Assembly (NCBI RefSeq): GCF_902167145.1
Contig: NC_050099.1
Coordinates: 238,588,588 to 238,652,587 of the forward strand
Reading direction: 5' to 3'
Source: Zea mays
Lineage: Eukaryota; Streptophyta; Magnoliopsida; Poales; Poaceae
DNA: 64,000 nt
Part shown: positions 10,250 to 22,954 of the stretch, piece by piece
How the letters are laid out: each line of letters starts with the position of its first letter
Position numbering within the stretch: the first letter of the stretch is position 1
The notes under the pieces: generated by a model
The model's database searches: none
What the model was told of the DNA's origin: nothing
What the model saw: the letters and a program-made list of their open reading frames with translations, nothing else
Made by a program: the position numbers and the translations under genes

Positions 10250-11479
10250 TGAAAGTTGCCTAGAGGGAGGGTGAATAGGCGTAATATGAAATTTACAACT
10301 TTAAACACACACTACAAGTCGGGGTTAGCGTTAGAACTTAAATCAAGTCTGGGAGAGAGGGGAAAACAAATCAAATGAAAATCAAGCGAATGAACACGGT
10401 GATTTGTTTTACCGAAGTTTGGTTCTAAAGAACCTAGTCTCCGTTGAGGTGGTCACAAAGATCGGGTCTCTTTCAACCCTTTCCCTCTCTCAAACGGTCA
10501 CTTAGACCGAGTGAGCCTTCTTCCTTAATCTCACGGGTCACTTAGACCCTGCAAGGATCACCACACAATTGGTGTCTCCTGCCTTGCTTACAAAGCACTT
10601 GAGAGTAAGAATTGAAATCAAAAAGAAGGCCAAGCCAAGCAAACAAGAGCAACAAAGGAACACAAGAGATCCTCTCACAAGTCCTAATGCACTAGAGTTG
10701 ATTTGAGGACTTTGAGTGGATCGATCGCTTTGATTGTGTCTTGGAGTGGAGTCTATTGCTCTTGTATTGAATGCAATGTTTAGAATGCTTGGATGCTTGG
10801 TGTGGTGGTGGTTGAGGGGCATTTATAGCCCTCAACCACCAAGTGGCCGTTGGGGAAGGCTGTTGTCGATGGGCGCACCGGACAGGCACTGTAGGCTATC
10901 CGGTGCACCGCCACGTCACCCAACCGTTAGGGTTCAGGAGCAGTCGATCGTTGGAGGCTTTGTCCTCATGCGACACCGGACAGTCCGATACCACACCGGA
11001 CAGCTCCTGTTCATTGTCCGGTGTGCCTCTGACTCCGCGGCTCTGACTCTGCGCACACTGTTCATCTGTCATCCGCTTCTGTAGTCGACCGTTGCGTGAA
11101 TTAGCCGTTGCTCCGCTGGTGCACCGGACAGTCCGGTGGCACACTGGACAGTCTTGTGGCACACCGGACGGTCCAGTGAATTATAGTGGAGTGCGTCTGT
11201 TGAAACCCGAGAGTGGTTGGTTCATCTTTGTACGGACATGATGCACCGGACACTGTCCGGTGGCACACCGGACAGTCCGGTGCGCCAGTCCACAGCACAC
11301 TCAAGTTTCTTTGCTCCTTTGAATTTGATCCCTAACTTGAATATTTATTGGTTTGTGTTGAACCTTTGTGCACCTGTAGAACATGTATTCTAGAGCAAAC
11401 TAGTTAGACCATTTATTTGTGTTGGACATTCAACCACCAAAATTAATTGTGCGAAACGGTTAACCCTATTTCCCTTTCA
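10250..11479 (-). repeat. Sirevirus A 5' LTR (1230 bp)
   Basis: The + strand limits are TGAAAG at 10250 and CTTTCA at 11479. Around 10870-11290 it holds several CACCGGACA..TGTCCGGTG palindromes, the conserved regulatory repeats of Sirevirus LTRs. It is clearly diverged from the LTRs of B and D. Confidence 0.9.
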
Positions 11480-14026
11480 GCAACGTACCTAGAGCAGATG
11501 GCTGACGGCTGGCGCAACTGGGCAGCCGGTTGGGAGATCTCCAGGTTTCCAGCGGCGAGCAACTGGACGGCTGAGGAGTGCGACGCGACGACGACGGTTG
11601 GGGAAGTAGGGAGGACGCTGACTCACGGCTGGGCCTGGGCGACTTTGAAGTTTGGAAGCGAAAGCCTAGGAACAGGAAGGTCGGCCCAGTAACTTGAAAC
11701 GTTGATTACACGTCTAGAACGACATTAATCACGTTTCAGACATTTCAACTACGTTAAAACGCCTAAAACAGACGTTCTACACTAATTTGACAGAACATTC
11801 TATCGTTTTAGTTTCAAATCGTGTTTTATCGTTTAATCAGTGCTTAAACGTCGTTTAAGAGACGTTTTAATAACCATGATCCAAATTGTTGGTAATATTA
11901 ATATCAAATAAAATAAGCAAAACAGTTAAGTTGGGCAGAAAATGCACGTTCAAGTAAAGACAGGTTGGCATAGAAATTAATGTTATTTAGCTAGTTATAC
12001 TTCTTATGAAACTTCAAAACAAAATAAAATAATTACTTCATCATATACAACAAATGAACTAAAGGAACATGAATGCAAAAGTGAATATGAATCCAAAGAA
12101 ATGTATTTTATGTGGCTTAACTGCTCGGAATGCGTGATGCTTATCTTCTTGGTGCTGTGCACCGAGAATGACAGCATGTGTTCATCTTGATTTTTAGCAC
12201 GTCGCCCTCATCCTTCACCGATTTCTAAGGGAATATGGCATTGCCACCAACTTTATTTTGGAACACTGATTTTTTGGCTAGTTAGGACCAAACATACAAC
12301 TATCTTCTGCTACATAAGGTTAAGTAAACTAAGATAGTTAGAATACTAAGCATCTGCAGGACTACAAAGCATAGGGAAGTCTAGACAACAAAAGGCAACA
12401 AAGTGGATTTCTATTCTTGATCTTTAATCAGCAGTGAGCAATAAATGGGAAACAAACTATGGGGTCAACACAACCTGAAAGATGATGCTTCTTCTTTCTA
12501 CTACAAAAGAACTATCCTAGCCTGTTTATGCTGATCTAAATTCTAATTGAAATTTCTAAATAGAAGTTGAACAACTCAAACAAAGCCACAATGATTGCAT
12601 AAGAAAGCACACATGCTGATTGCTGACAGCATGAATAAGTGCAAGCCAAAAAGGACTACTTCATCTCTTGCAGAAGGACAATAAAAGTTCTACATATAAA
12701 GAAACACATACCGATGTGGATCTGAATCTAAAACCCACACACATGACATTCTAGAAATAATGTGCCTCAACAAGAACCCCAAGTGACTGAAAAATGAAAA
12801 GAGTCATAAGTACTATAATTGTTGTTTCAACTTCCAACTACACCATACAATAAAAAAATATGGTGCATAACATGCAGGAAACAAAAATGACCCAGACCAC
12901 TTCTGCAAAGATCAAGAAAGCATAGATGTACTGCTCCAAGACGGATCACCTTTTTTCAAAGACCGAAAAAGGAAAAAAACAAAGTATATTGGTGCAAAGA
13001 GCATAATAAAGGTACGCTGAGATACGCATAATCACACAGTATGTTCTAGGATCAATGCACTTTAATAGTCATTTTAACGATGGGGGAAGTCATGGAATGA
13101 GAAACATACCTTTATCAACAGGTTCAATACAAGTGGACCAACAAATTGAGAAGCATCATTGCACTACAATGTTGAGAGAGAAATAGAAAGATGATGAGCT
13201 ACTGAGAATATCACAAAGTGTTTATAATGGGGAAAATACTAAAACTGTAATTAAAAGGTACATCATCTAAAGAGAATGTTCCATACTTCTTCTAGCACCT
13301 CGAGTAGGTAGTATATATAGGAGATGTGCAGCAGTACAAATCATGGACCTTTCTTTCGCTCATCCGTGAATTGCTTGCTACAGGGTACGATGTGCGTAAA
13401 GAAACAAAAAACCAGTTTTGATATACAGACATATACATACAATTGAGGTGAATTTGAATAATAAAGAAGACAAGAAAAAATTGATGATGGATATCTTTTT
13501 TGTGCACAAAGCAACAAATAAGCATATATGCAATAGCACTAAAACCAAAGATAAACTAATAAACGAGTGAGATTTAATTTGAACCGGGGTAGAGCTTATC
13601 CAGTTAACCAGTTACCATATTATAAGACGGCTATTAAAAACATAAGCAACTCCACTACTTAATGGAACCTAAAGAAGATATACCCCTAATTTAGAACCAT
13701 TTATACTCAAGCATTTTATATAACTCAAGCAGTCATACAAGAAGATGATGAGCTATCTCAGCAATCCATTTTTTAATACCCAGGCCCAAATTGCTAGCCT
13801 CTTATAACATAAAAATAAAAAGAACATCGTTGTATTTTTAACATATTTACATGCAAAAAGTATTTAATGCCTTAAATAATGCTTCGGAGAAAACCTCAAG
13901 TTGGTGTAGAATTCATCTATCTATCATTGACAAATAAAAAATGTCCACATTCTACCAACTGAAGAAGCAAAGTTTTTTAGATTTTCTAATCATGGGCAAA
14001 ATGTTGTCAATAAACAAAAAACAAAC
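11480..14026. other. AT-rich host DNA without an identifiable gene
   Basis: 11480-11700 is GC rich and on the - strand ends in CTCTAG before GTACGT, like an untranslated first exon with a splice donor, but nothing identifies it. 11700-11880 has recurrent AAACG/CGTTT words in both orientations, suggesting a DNA-transposon end. 11880-14026 is AT rich and intron-like. I see no protein homology, RNA gene or complete transposon in it. Confidence 0.5.
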
Positions 14027-14650
14027 CTGTGCCAAAGAATATGTAACACCAGAAATGCCAAAAAGCTATGCTCTCTTTAAAGCATGTCTGCCAAATGATT
14101 TACAACAAGCAGGCTACTAATAAATTAAGTTACATGACATTGTGATATAGATACCTCTGAATAAATCCATTGCATATCCTCTACATCATCACCATCAAAA
14201 GGTTTTCCAAGATGAACCTAAAAAGTGAATATAACAGTTAGTAGTATTGGGTCAATGTCTAGAGAGAAATAATGTGCAGAGTAGAATAGTACCTCGTCCC
14301 ATTTGATCAAGTGAGCATACTCAATGCAGTGAGCTGCAGTTCTTGGTGTCTTAGCGAGAGTACATAAAGGGAACTCAATTATTTAGAGACAGAATACCTA
14401 ACAAAAATGGTATGGAAAAAGCATACCTAAGAAATGACAAGCCACATAATTTATATTCCCATACTATTTGAGTCCAGACCAAGGACAATTATGTGGAATT
14501 GACTATAAAACTCCATCTCTTTATCTCCAATCCTGCAAAAATGAGGAACCATGTTCACCCCATTAACCCACTCCATAACCCTCTTCGCTGCTACTTCAGC
14601 CTTGGACTTCCCAATATCTTGAACTTTGTACAACAGACAACCAGCTCTAG
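14027..14650 (-). pseudogene. ECR1: ECR1/UBA3 gene fragment (NEDD8-activating enzyme subunit)
   Basis: Four colinear exon pieces lie on the - strand, separated by short introns. 14650-14458 reads QDIGKSKAEVAAKRVM ... PHFCRI ... HIIVLGLDS. 14375-14293 reads EFPLCTLAKTPRTAAHCIEY. 14218-14161 reads GKPFDGDDVEDMQWIYSE. 14092-14027 reads ALKRA, stop, LFGISGVTYSLAQ. The family (UBA3 in animals) forms the E1 for RUB/NEDD8 with AXR1. The FPLCTLA piece holds the catalytic Cys region. The reading frame shifts just after GLDS, the middle exon (GGTEGFKG..ECT region) is missing, and an in-frame TAG replaces Glu in the last exon. Retained introns show it was copied as DNA, not from mRNA. It is certainly non-functional. 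Confidence 0.82.
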
Positions 14651-15022
14651 TTGAGACAATAAAGATGACAAGCAAATTTATATAAAAACAATATATATCT
14701 TACAAAGGCACAAAATAGATGCAGGTGCAATGAAGTGAGGTTTTAGCTTGTGTGCTCACCATAAAAGACAATACAAATTTAGAGCTCTGTCCTGATGTCT
14801 GATTGTTTCGTTCCGCTTTCCAACCATTAGTAGCACATTGCTGCAGAAACAAAAAGCTCATAAGCAGCAAGAAATGTTTGTGCTGAGACAAGATTACAAG
14901 AGCAAGTGTACCTGATCATCTGTGCCAGTTTCTAGAATTGCACATGAGACTAATGAGGTCATAGCAGCAATGATGTTGCTCAGGACTGAACTTGATGCCC
15001 ATGAAGTTTGATTTTGGAAGGG
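14651..15022 (-). pseudogene. unidentified exon-like pieces upstream of the ECR1 fragment
   Basis: Two - strand segments look like exons. 15022-14910 can encode QTSWASSSVLSNIIAA followed by MTSLVSCAILETGTDDQ, ending at a GTAC donor. 14850-14757 is preceded by CTGCAG and followed by GTGAGC. Neither resembles the N-terminal exons of ECR1, so they may come from a third gene. I cannot name it. Sirevirus B interrupts this sequence at 15028. Confidence 0.35.
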
Positions 15023-15027
15023 AAATG

Positions 15028-16190
15028 TGAAAGTCGCCTAGAGGGGGGGTGAATAGGGCGAATCTGAAATTTATAAACTTAAGCGCAACTACAAGCCGGG
15101 TTAGCGTTAGAGATATAAACGAGTCCAAGAGAGAGGGCGCAAAACAAATCGTGAGCAAATAAAGAGCGAGACACGATGATTTGTTTTACCGAGGTTCGGT
15201 TCTTGCAAACCTACTCCCCGTTGAGGTGGTCACGAAGACCGGGTCTCTTTCAACCCTTTCCCTCTCTCAAACGGTCACTTAGACCGAGTGAGCTTCTCTT
15301 CTCAATCAAACGAAACACAAAGTTCCCTCAAGGACCACCACACAATTGGTGTCTCTTGCCTTGGTTACAATTGAGTTTGATCACAAGAAGAATGAGAAAA
15401 AAAAATTGATCCAAGCGCAAGAGCTCAAATGAACACAAATGTCACTCTCTGGTCACTATTTGATTTGGAGTGATTCCGGACTTGGGAGAGGATTTGATCT
15501 CTTTGGAGTGTCTAGAATTGAATGCTATAGCTCTTGTAATGTGTTGAAGGTGGAAAACTTGGATGCCATTGAATGTGGGGTGGTTGGGGTATTTATAGCC
15601 CCAACCACCAAAAATGGTCGTTGGAAGGCTGCTGTCGCATGGCGCACCGGACGCCACCGGACACTGTCTGGTGCGCCAACCAACCGTTGGGGTTCGACCG
15701 TTGGAGCTCTGACTTGTGGGGCTTCTGGGCTATCCGGTGGTGCACCGGACAGGTCCTGTAGACTGTTCGGTGCGCCAACTGCGCGTGCTCTGACTCTGGC
15801 GCGCACTGTAGCGCATTGAATGCGGTTGCAGTCGACCGTTGCGCGCGAAGTAGCCGTTGCTCCGCTGGCACACCGGACAGTCCGATGAATTATAACGGAG
15901 CGGCCTCCCATTTTCCCGAAGGTGGCAAGTTCAGCGTCGAGTGCCCTGGTGCACCGGACACTGTCCGGTGGCACACCGGACAGTCCGGTGCGCCAGACCA
16001 GGGTGCCTTTTGGGATGTCTTTTGCTCTCTTTGTTTGAACCCTTTCTTGGTCTTTTTATTGGCTTATTGTGAACCTTTGGCACCTGTAAAACTTATAGAC
16101 TAGAGCAAACTAGTTAGTCCAATTATTTGTGTTGGGCAATTCAACCACCAAAATCAATTAGGAAAAAGGTGTAAGCCTAATTCCCTTTCA
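15028..16190 (-). repeat. Sirevirus B 3' LTR (1163 bp)
   Basis: Limits are TGAAAG and CTTTCA on the + strand. It contains palindromic CACCGGAC repeats between about 15640 and 15990. It is about 106 bp shorter than its partner, mainly because the partner holds a duplicated 103-bp unit. Confidence 0.93.
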
Positions 16191-17017
16191 ATCTCCCCCT
16201 TTTTGGTGATTGATGCCAACACAAACCAAAGCAAATATAGAAGTGCATAATTGAACTAGTTTGCATAATTGTAAGTGCAAAGGTTACTTAGAATTGAGCC
16301 AATAAATATTTTCATAAGATATGCATGGATTGTTTCTTTATTTTCACCATTTTGGACCACGCTTGCACCACATGTTTTGTTTTTGCAAATTCTTTTGTAA
16401 ATTCTTTTGCAAAGTCCTTTTGCAAATAGTCAAAGGTAAATGAATAAGATTTTGATAAGCATTTTCAAGATTTGAAATTTTCTCCCCCTGTTTCAAATGC
16501 TTTTCCTTTGACTAAACAAAACTCCCCCTTAATAAAATCCTCCTCTTAGTGTTCAAGAGGGTTTTAAGATACCAATTTGAAAATACTACTTTCTCTCCCT
16601 TTTTAATACAATAAGATATCAATTGAAAACTTCATCATTTCAAAAACCTTTTCTTAACTCAAATTTTGAAAATTGGTGATGGTGCGGTCCTTTTGCTTTG
16701 GGCTAATACTTTCTCCCCCTTTGGCATGAATCGCCAAAAACGGATACTTGAGTGAAATATAAGCCCTTTGTAACTACTTTCTCCCCTTTGGCAAATAAAA
16801 ACATGAGTGAAGATTATACCAAAGGCGGAGAGTTGCTCGGAGCGACGACGAAGAGTGAGTAATTCGATGGAGTGGAGTGGAAGCCTTTGTCTTCGCCGAA
16901 GACTCGAATTCCCTTTCAATCTATGACTTGGTTTAAAATACACTTGAAAACACATTAGTCATAGCATATAAAAGAGACATGATCAACGGTATATTCATGA
17001 GCTATGTGTGCAAAACG
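16191..17017 (-). other. Sirevirus B polypurine tracts and 3' untranslated region
   Basis: Directly inside the 3' LTR the element strand has the polypurine tract AAAAAGGGGGAGAT (16191-16205). Similar tracts (CTCCCCCT or close variants on the + strand) recur near 16482, 16522, 16590, 16712 and 16780. Multiple polypurine tracts before the 3' LTR are a known Sirevirus hallmark. The adjacent one primes plus-strand DNA synthesis. Confidence 0.8.
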
Positions 17018-18606
17018 TTAAAAGAAATTCCTAGAATCAAGAATATTTAGCTCATGCCTAAGTTTGTTAAAAGTTTGTTTATCTAGTGGCTTGGTAAAGA
17101 TATCGGCTAATTGTTCCTTGGTGTTAATATATGCAATCTCGATATCTCCCTTTTGTTGGTGATCCCTTAAGAAACTATACTGAATGGCTATGTGTTTAGT
17201 GCGGCTATGCTCAACGGGATTATCCGCCATGCGGATTGCACTCTCATTATCACATAGAAGAGGAACTTTGGTTAATTTGTAACCATAGTCCCTAAGGGTT
17301 TGCCTCATCCAAAGCAATTGCGCGCAACAATGGTCTGCGGCAATATACTCGGCTTCGGCGGTAGAAAGAGCTACGGAGTTTTGCTTCTTTGAAGCCCAAG
17401 ACACCAGGGATCTTCCCAAGAACTGGCAAGTCCCCGATGTGCTCTTTCTATTAATTTTACACCCCGTCCAATCGGCATCTGAATAACCAATTAAATCAAA
17501 TGTGGATCCCCGAGGGTACCAAAGCCCAAACTTAGGAGTATAAACTAAATATCTCAAGATTCGTTTTACGGCCGTAAGGTGAGCTTCCTTAGGGTCGGCT
17601 TGGAATCTTGCACACATACATACGGAAAGCATTATATCCGGTCGAGATGCACAAAAATAGAGTAAAGAACCTATCATTGACCGATATACCTTTTGATCTA
17701 CGAATTTACCTTCCGTGTCGAGGTCGAGATGCCCATTGGTTCCCATGGGTGTCTTGATGGGCTTGGCATCCTTCATTCCAAATTTGTTTAGAATGTCTTG
17801 AATATACTTCGTTTGGCTAATGAAGGTGCCCTCTTGGAGTTGCTTCACTTGAAATCCCAAGAAGTACTTCAACTCCCCCATCATAGACATCTCGAATTTT
17901 TGTGTCATGATCCTACTAAATTCCTCACATGTAGATTCGTTAGTAGACCCAAATATAATATCATCAACATAAATTTGGCATACAAACAAATCATTGTCAA
18001 TAGTTTTAGTAAATAAAGTAGGATCGGCCTTTCCGACTTTGAAGCCATTAGTGATAAGAAAATCTCTTAGGCATTCATACCATGCTCTTGGGGCTTGCTT
18101 GAGACCATAAAGCGCCTTAGAGAGTTTATAAACATGGTTAGGATACTCACTATCTTCAAAGCCGGGAGGTTGCTCAACATAGACCTCCTCTTTGATTGGT
18201 CCGTTGAGGAAGGCACTCTTCACGTCCATTTGGTAAAGCTTGAAGCCATGGTAAGTAGCATAGGCAAGTAAAATGCGAATTGATTCTAGCCTAGCTACGA
18301 GTGCATAGGTTTCACCGAAATCCAAACCTTCGACTTGTGAATATCCCTTGGCCACAAGTCGGGCTTTGTTCCTCGTCACCACACCATGCTCATCTTGTTT
18401 GTTGCGGAAGACCCACTTGGTTCCTACAACATTTTGGTTAGGACGTGGAACTAAATGCCATACCTCGTTCCTAGTGAAGTTGTTGAGCTCCTCTTGCATC
18501 GCCACCACCCAATCCGAATCTTGAAGTGCTTCCTCTACCCTGTGTGGCTCAATAGAGGAAACAAAAGAGTAATGTTCACAAAAATGAGCAACTCGAGATC
18601 GAGTAG
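17018..18606 (-). pseudogene. copia pol: reverse transcriptase and RNase H
   Basis: The open frame 18508-17018 (496 residues) begins in the RT fingers ([19 protein letters not shown]). It carries the YVDDIIFG catalytic loop near residue 180, then RNase H with [20 protein letters not shown] and [11 protein letters not shown], and ends [13 protein letters not shown]. At about 18610 this copy has one G fewer than Sirevirus D in a G run. That shifts the frame between the integrase tail and RT, so a full Pol cannot be made. Confidence 0.88.
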
Positions 18607-20250
18607 TTACCCCTTTTGAATATCGCCGAGGATGGTGTTCACGGGGTGATCTCGTTGTATTGCTTGGTGGACTCTTGGGTGTGGCGGCCTTGGAACTTGT
18701 TCATCTTCCTTATCTTGATCATGGGCATCTCCCCCTTGATCATTGCTCTCCTCTTGAGGTGGCTCAACTCCTTGATCTTCTCCTTCGTCATTTTGAGCCT
18801 CATCCTCATCTTGAGTTGGTGGAGATGCTTGCATTGAGGAAGATGTTTGATCTTGTGCATTTGGAGGCTCTTCGGATTCCTTAGGACACACATCCCCAAT
18901 GGACATGTTCATTAGTGCGACGCATGGAGCCTCTTCATCACCTATCTCATCAAGATCAACTTGCTCTACTTGAGAGCCGTTAGTCTCATCAAACACAATG
19001 TCACAAGAAACTTCAACCAGTCCAGAGGACTTGTTAAAGACTCTATATGCCCTTGTGTTCGAACCATATCCTAGTAAAAAGCCTTCTACAGCCTTAGGAG
19101 CAAATTTGGCTTTTCTACCTCTTTTAACAAGAATAAAGCATTTGCTACCAAAAACTCTAAAATATGAAACATTTTGCTTTTTACCGGTTAGGAGTTCGTA
19201 TGGTGTCTTCTTGAGGATTCGGTGTAGATACAACCGGTTGATGGCGTAGCAGGCGGTGTTGACCGCCTCGGCCCAAAACCGATCAGAAGTCTTGTACTCA
19301 TCAAGCATGGTTCTTTCCATGTCCAATAGAGTTCTATTCTTCCTCTCCACTACACCATTTTGTTGTGGGGTGTAGGGAGAAGAGAACTCATGCTTGATGC
19401 CCTCCTCCTCAAGGAAGCCTTCAATTTGAGAGTTCTTGAACTCCGTCCCGTTGTCGCTTCTAATCTTCTTGATTCTTAAGCCGAACTCGTTTTGAGCCCG
19501 TCTCAAGAATCCCTTTAAGGTCTCTTGGGTATGAGATTTTTCCTGCAAAAAGAACACCCAAGTGAAGCGAGAATAATCATCCACAATAACTAGACAGTAC
19601 TTACTCCCGTCGATGCTTATGTAAGCTATCGGGCCAAATAGGTCCATGTGTAGGAGCTCGAGTGGCCTGTCAGTCGTCATGATGTTCTTGTGTGGATGAT
19701 GAACACCAACTTGCTTCCCTGCTTGACATGCGCTACAGATCCTGTCTTTCTCAAAATGAACATTTGTTAGTCCCAAAATGTGTTCTCCCTTTAGAAGCTT
19801 GTGAAGATTCTTCATTCCAACATGTGCTAGTCGGCGATGCCAGAGCCAGCCCATGTTAGTCTTAGCAATTAAGCAAGTGTCAAGTTCAGCTCTATCAAAA
19901 TCCACCAAGTATAGCTGACCCTCTAATACTCCCTTAAATGCTATTGAATCATCACTTCTTCTAAAGACAGTAACACCTACATCCGTAAAAAGACAGTTGT
20001 AGCCCATTTTGCATAATTGAGAAACTGAAAGCAAGTTGTAATCTAAAGAATCTACAAGAAAAACATTTGAAATGGAATGGTCAGGTGATATAGCAATTTT
20101 ACCCAATGCTTTGACCAAACCTTGATTTCCATCCCCGAATGTGATAGCTCGTTGGGGATCGTGGTTTTTCTCATAGGAGGAGAACATCTTCTTCTCCCCT
20201 GTCATGTGGTTTGTGCACCCGCTATCGATGATCCAACTTGAGCCCCCGGA
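18607..20250 (-). pseudogene. copia pol: protease, integrase and linker
   Basis: The segment starts with a protease remnant (IIDSGCTNHMTGEKK) and continues through the integrase HHCC finger, HMDLFGP, IRSDNGTEF and GVVERKN motifs. It ends in a long acidic Gln/Asp/Glu-rich linker to ILGDIQKG. The integrase triad is intact. The frame is lost at the G-run deletion just downstream. Confidence 0.87.
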
Positions 20251-20272
20251 TGCATAAACCTACAAAACAAGT

Positions 20273-22909
20273 TTAGTTCTTGATTTTAGGTACCCAAACG
20301 GTTTTGGGTCCTTTGGCATTAGATACAAGAACTTTGGGTACCCAAACACAAGTCTTGGTGCCCTTGTGTTTGTCCCCAACATACTTGGCAACTACCTTGC
20401 CGGATTTGTTATTTAAAACATAAGATGTATCAAAAGTTTTAAATGAAATGTTATGATCATTTGATGCAGTAGGAGTTTTCTTCTTAGGCAATTTTGCATG
20501 GATTGATTGCCTAGAGCTAGATGTCTCGCCCTTATACATAAAAGCATGATTAGGGCCAGAGTGAGACTTCCTAGAGTGAATTCTCCTAATTTTGCTCTCG
20601 GGATAACCGGCAGGGTACAAAATGTAACCCTCGTTATCCTGAGGCATGGGAGCCTTGCCCTTTACAAAGTTAGACAATCTTTTAGGAGTGGCATTAAGTT
20701 TGACATTGTCCCCCTTTTGGAAGCCAATGCCATCCTTGATGCCAGGGCGTCTCCCACTATAGAGCATGCTTCTAGCAAATTTAAATTTTTCATTTTCTAA
20801 GTCATGCTCGGCAATTTTAGCATCTAATTTAGCTATATGTTCATTCTGTTCCTTAATTAAAGCTAGGTGATCATGAATAGCATCAACATTAATGTCTCTA
20901 CATCTAGTGCAAATGGAAACATGCTCAACGGTAGATGTAGAGGGTTTGCAAGATTTTAATTCAACAACCTTAGCATGTAATATGCCATTTTCACTTCTAA
21001 GGTTAGAAATGGAAGCATTGCAAACATCTAATTCTTTAGCCTTAGCAATTAATTTTTCATTTTCAATCTTAAGGCTAGCAAGAGAGTCATTCAATTCTTC
21101 AATCTTAGCAAGCAAGTTAACATTATCATCTCTAAGATTGGGAATTGAAACATCACAAACATTTGAATCAACCTTAGCAATTAAATTAGCATTCTCATTT
21201 CTAAGGTTGGTAATAACATCATGGCAAGTGCTTAGCTCACTAGATAATTTTTCACATTTTTCTACTTCTAGAGCGTAAGCATTTTTAACCTTAACATGCT
21301 TCTTATTTTCCTTAATTAGGAAGTCCTCTTAGGTGTCCAAGAGTTCATCCTTCTCATGAATAGCACTAATTAATTCATTTAATTTTTCCTTTTGTTGCAT
21401 GTTTAGGTTGGCAAAAAGGATGCGCAAGTTATCCTCCTCATTTTCACTAGAATTATCTTCATCACTAGAGGAAGCATACTTAGTGGAGGATCTTGATTTT
21501 ACCTTCTTCCTTTTGCCGTCCTTTGCCATGAGGCACTTGTGGCCGACGTTGGGGAAGAGGAGTCCCTTGGTGACGGCGATGTTGGCGACGTCCTCGTCGG
21601 AGGAGGAGTCCGAGGAGCTCTCGTCGGAGTCCCACTCGCGACACACATGGGCATCGCCACCCTTCTTCTTGTAGTACCTTTTCTTTTCTCTCCTCTTGCC
21701 CTTCTTGTCGTCGCCCCTGTCACTGTCACTAGATAGTGGACATTTTGCGATAAAATGACCGGGCTTACCACATTTGTAGCACACTTTCTTGGAGCGGGGC
21801 TTGTAATCCTTCCCCCTCCTTTGCTTGAGGATTTGGCGGAAACTCTTGATGATGAGCGTCATCTCCTCATTGTCGAGCTTAGAGGCGTCGATGGGTTGTC
21901 TACTTGATGTAGACTCCTCCTTTTTCTCCTCCGTTGCTTTGAATGCAACCGGTTGTGCTTCGGACGTGGAGGGGCCATCTAACTCGATGATTTTCTTTGA
22001 GCCTTGGATCATCAACTCAAAGCTCACAAAGTTTCCTATTACTTCCTCGGGAGACATTAGTGTATATTTAGGATTACCTCACATTAATTGAACTTGCGTA
22101 GGGTTAAGGAAAACGAGGGATCTTAGAATAACCTTGACCATCTCATGGTCATCCCATTTGGTGCTCCCGAGGTTGCGCACTTAGTTCATCAAGGTCTTCA
22201 AGCGGTTGTACATGTCTTGTGGCTCCTCCCCTTGGCGAAGCTAGAAGCGACCGAGCTCCCCCTCGATCGTCTCCCGCTTGGTGATTTTGGTCACCTCGTC
22301 TCCTTCGTGCGCGGTCTTGAGTACATCCCAAATCTCCTTGGCGCTCTTTAATCCTTGCACCTTGTTATACTCCTCTCGACTTAGAGAGGCGAGGAATATA
22401 GTGGTGGCTTGAGAGTTGAAGTGTCGGATTTGGGCGACCTCGTCCGAATCATAGTCTTCATCCCCCGGTGATGGTACCTGTACTCCAATCTCAACAACAT
22501 CCCAAATGCTAGTGTGGAGTGAGGTTAGATGATGCCTCATTTTATCACTCCACATATTATAATCTTCACCATCAAACATAGGTGGTTTGCCTAATGGGAC
22601 GGAAAGTAAAGGAGTACGTTTGGAAATGTGAGGGTAACGTAGGGGAATCTTACTAAACTTCTTGCGCTCATGGCGCTTAGAAGTTACGGACGACGTGTCG
22701 GAGCCGGAGGTGGATGGCGACGAAGAGTCGGTCTCGTAGTAGACCACCTTCCTCATCTTCTTCTTCTTGTCACCGCTCCGACGCGACTTGTTGTGTGAAG
22801 GGGATCCCTTCACCTTGTTGGCGGACTCCCCGGATGGAGCCTTCCCATGGCTTGTGGCGGGCTTCTCGCCGGTCCCGAACTCCCTCTTGGCGGATGCTCC
22901 CGACATCAC
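20273..22909 (-). pseudogene. copia gag of Sirevirus B, several stops
   Basis: Gag is recognisable from 22909 (MMSGASAKREFGTGEK) through KPPMFDGEDYNMWSDKM, the zinc knuckle CYKCGKPGHFIAKCP at about 21785-21740, the acidic Ser/Asp stretch, the coiled coil and the basic end VWVPKIKN. Compared with copy D, stops are seen near 21330 (Gln to TAA), 22079 (Arg to TGA), 22182 (Gln to TAA) and 22241 (TAG). The product would be four or more pieces. Confidence 0.85.
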
Positions 22910-22940
22910 TTCGAGCGGTTAGGCTCTAATGAAGCACCAG

Positions 22941-22952
22941 GCTCTGATACCA
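22941..22952 (-). other. primer-binding site of Sirevirus B
   Basis: The element strand reads TGGTATCAGAGC two bases inside the 5' LTR, which is the canonical match to the initiator Met tRNA. Confidence 0.93.
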
Positions 22953-22954
22953 AT

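Larger units (their letters stand above)
6319..11479 (-). mobile_element. Sirevirus A (Ty1/copia, Opie/Ji type), left part cut off
   Basis: This is the 5' part of a - strand copia element: 5' LTR 10250-11479, primer-binding site, gag, protease and integrase. It is interrupted at 6318/6319 by the gypsy element, and the RT half must lie left of the window. The Sirevirus assignment rests on the iMet-type primer site, a gag with a long coiled-coil tail, and CACCGGAC..GTCCGGTG palindromes in the LTR. The outer LTR edge at 11479 is followed by GCAAC, which should be the 5-bp target duplication. Its partner is not visible. Confidence 0.9.

Noticed and set aside
11486..11692. Frame of 81 residues beginning inside the Sirevirus A LTR end
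   Set aside because: Its start lies in transposon sequence; the GC-rich stretch looks more like an untranslated exon than a protein.
13292..13525. Small - strand frame (77 residues)
   Set aside because: No similarity recognised, AT-rich surroundings, no supporting splice pattern or conservation evidence.
15439..16103. Open frames within Sirevirus LTRs (also 23273-24136, 53426-54226, 61454-62322)
   Set aside because: They translate the CACCGGAC palindromes (HRTVRCA-like peptides); they recur in every LTR and are not genes.
22941..22952. TGGTATCAGAGC as part of a tRNA gene
   Set aside because: It is only the 12-base complement to a tRNA 3' end at the LTR edge; no tRNA cloverleaf around it. 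I found no convincing tRNA gene anywhere in the window.
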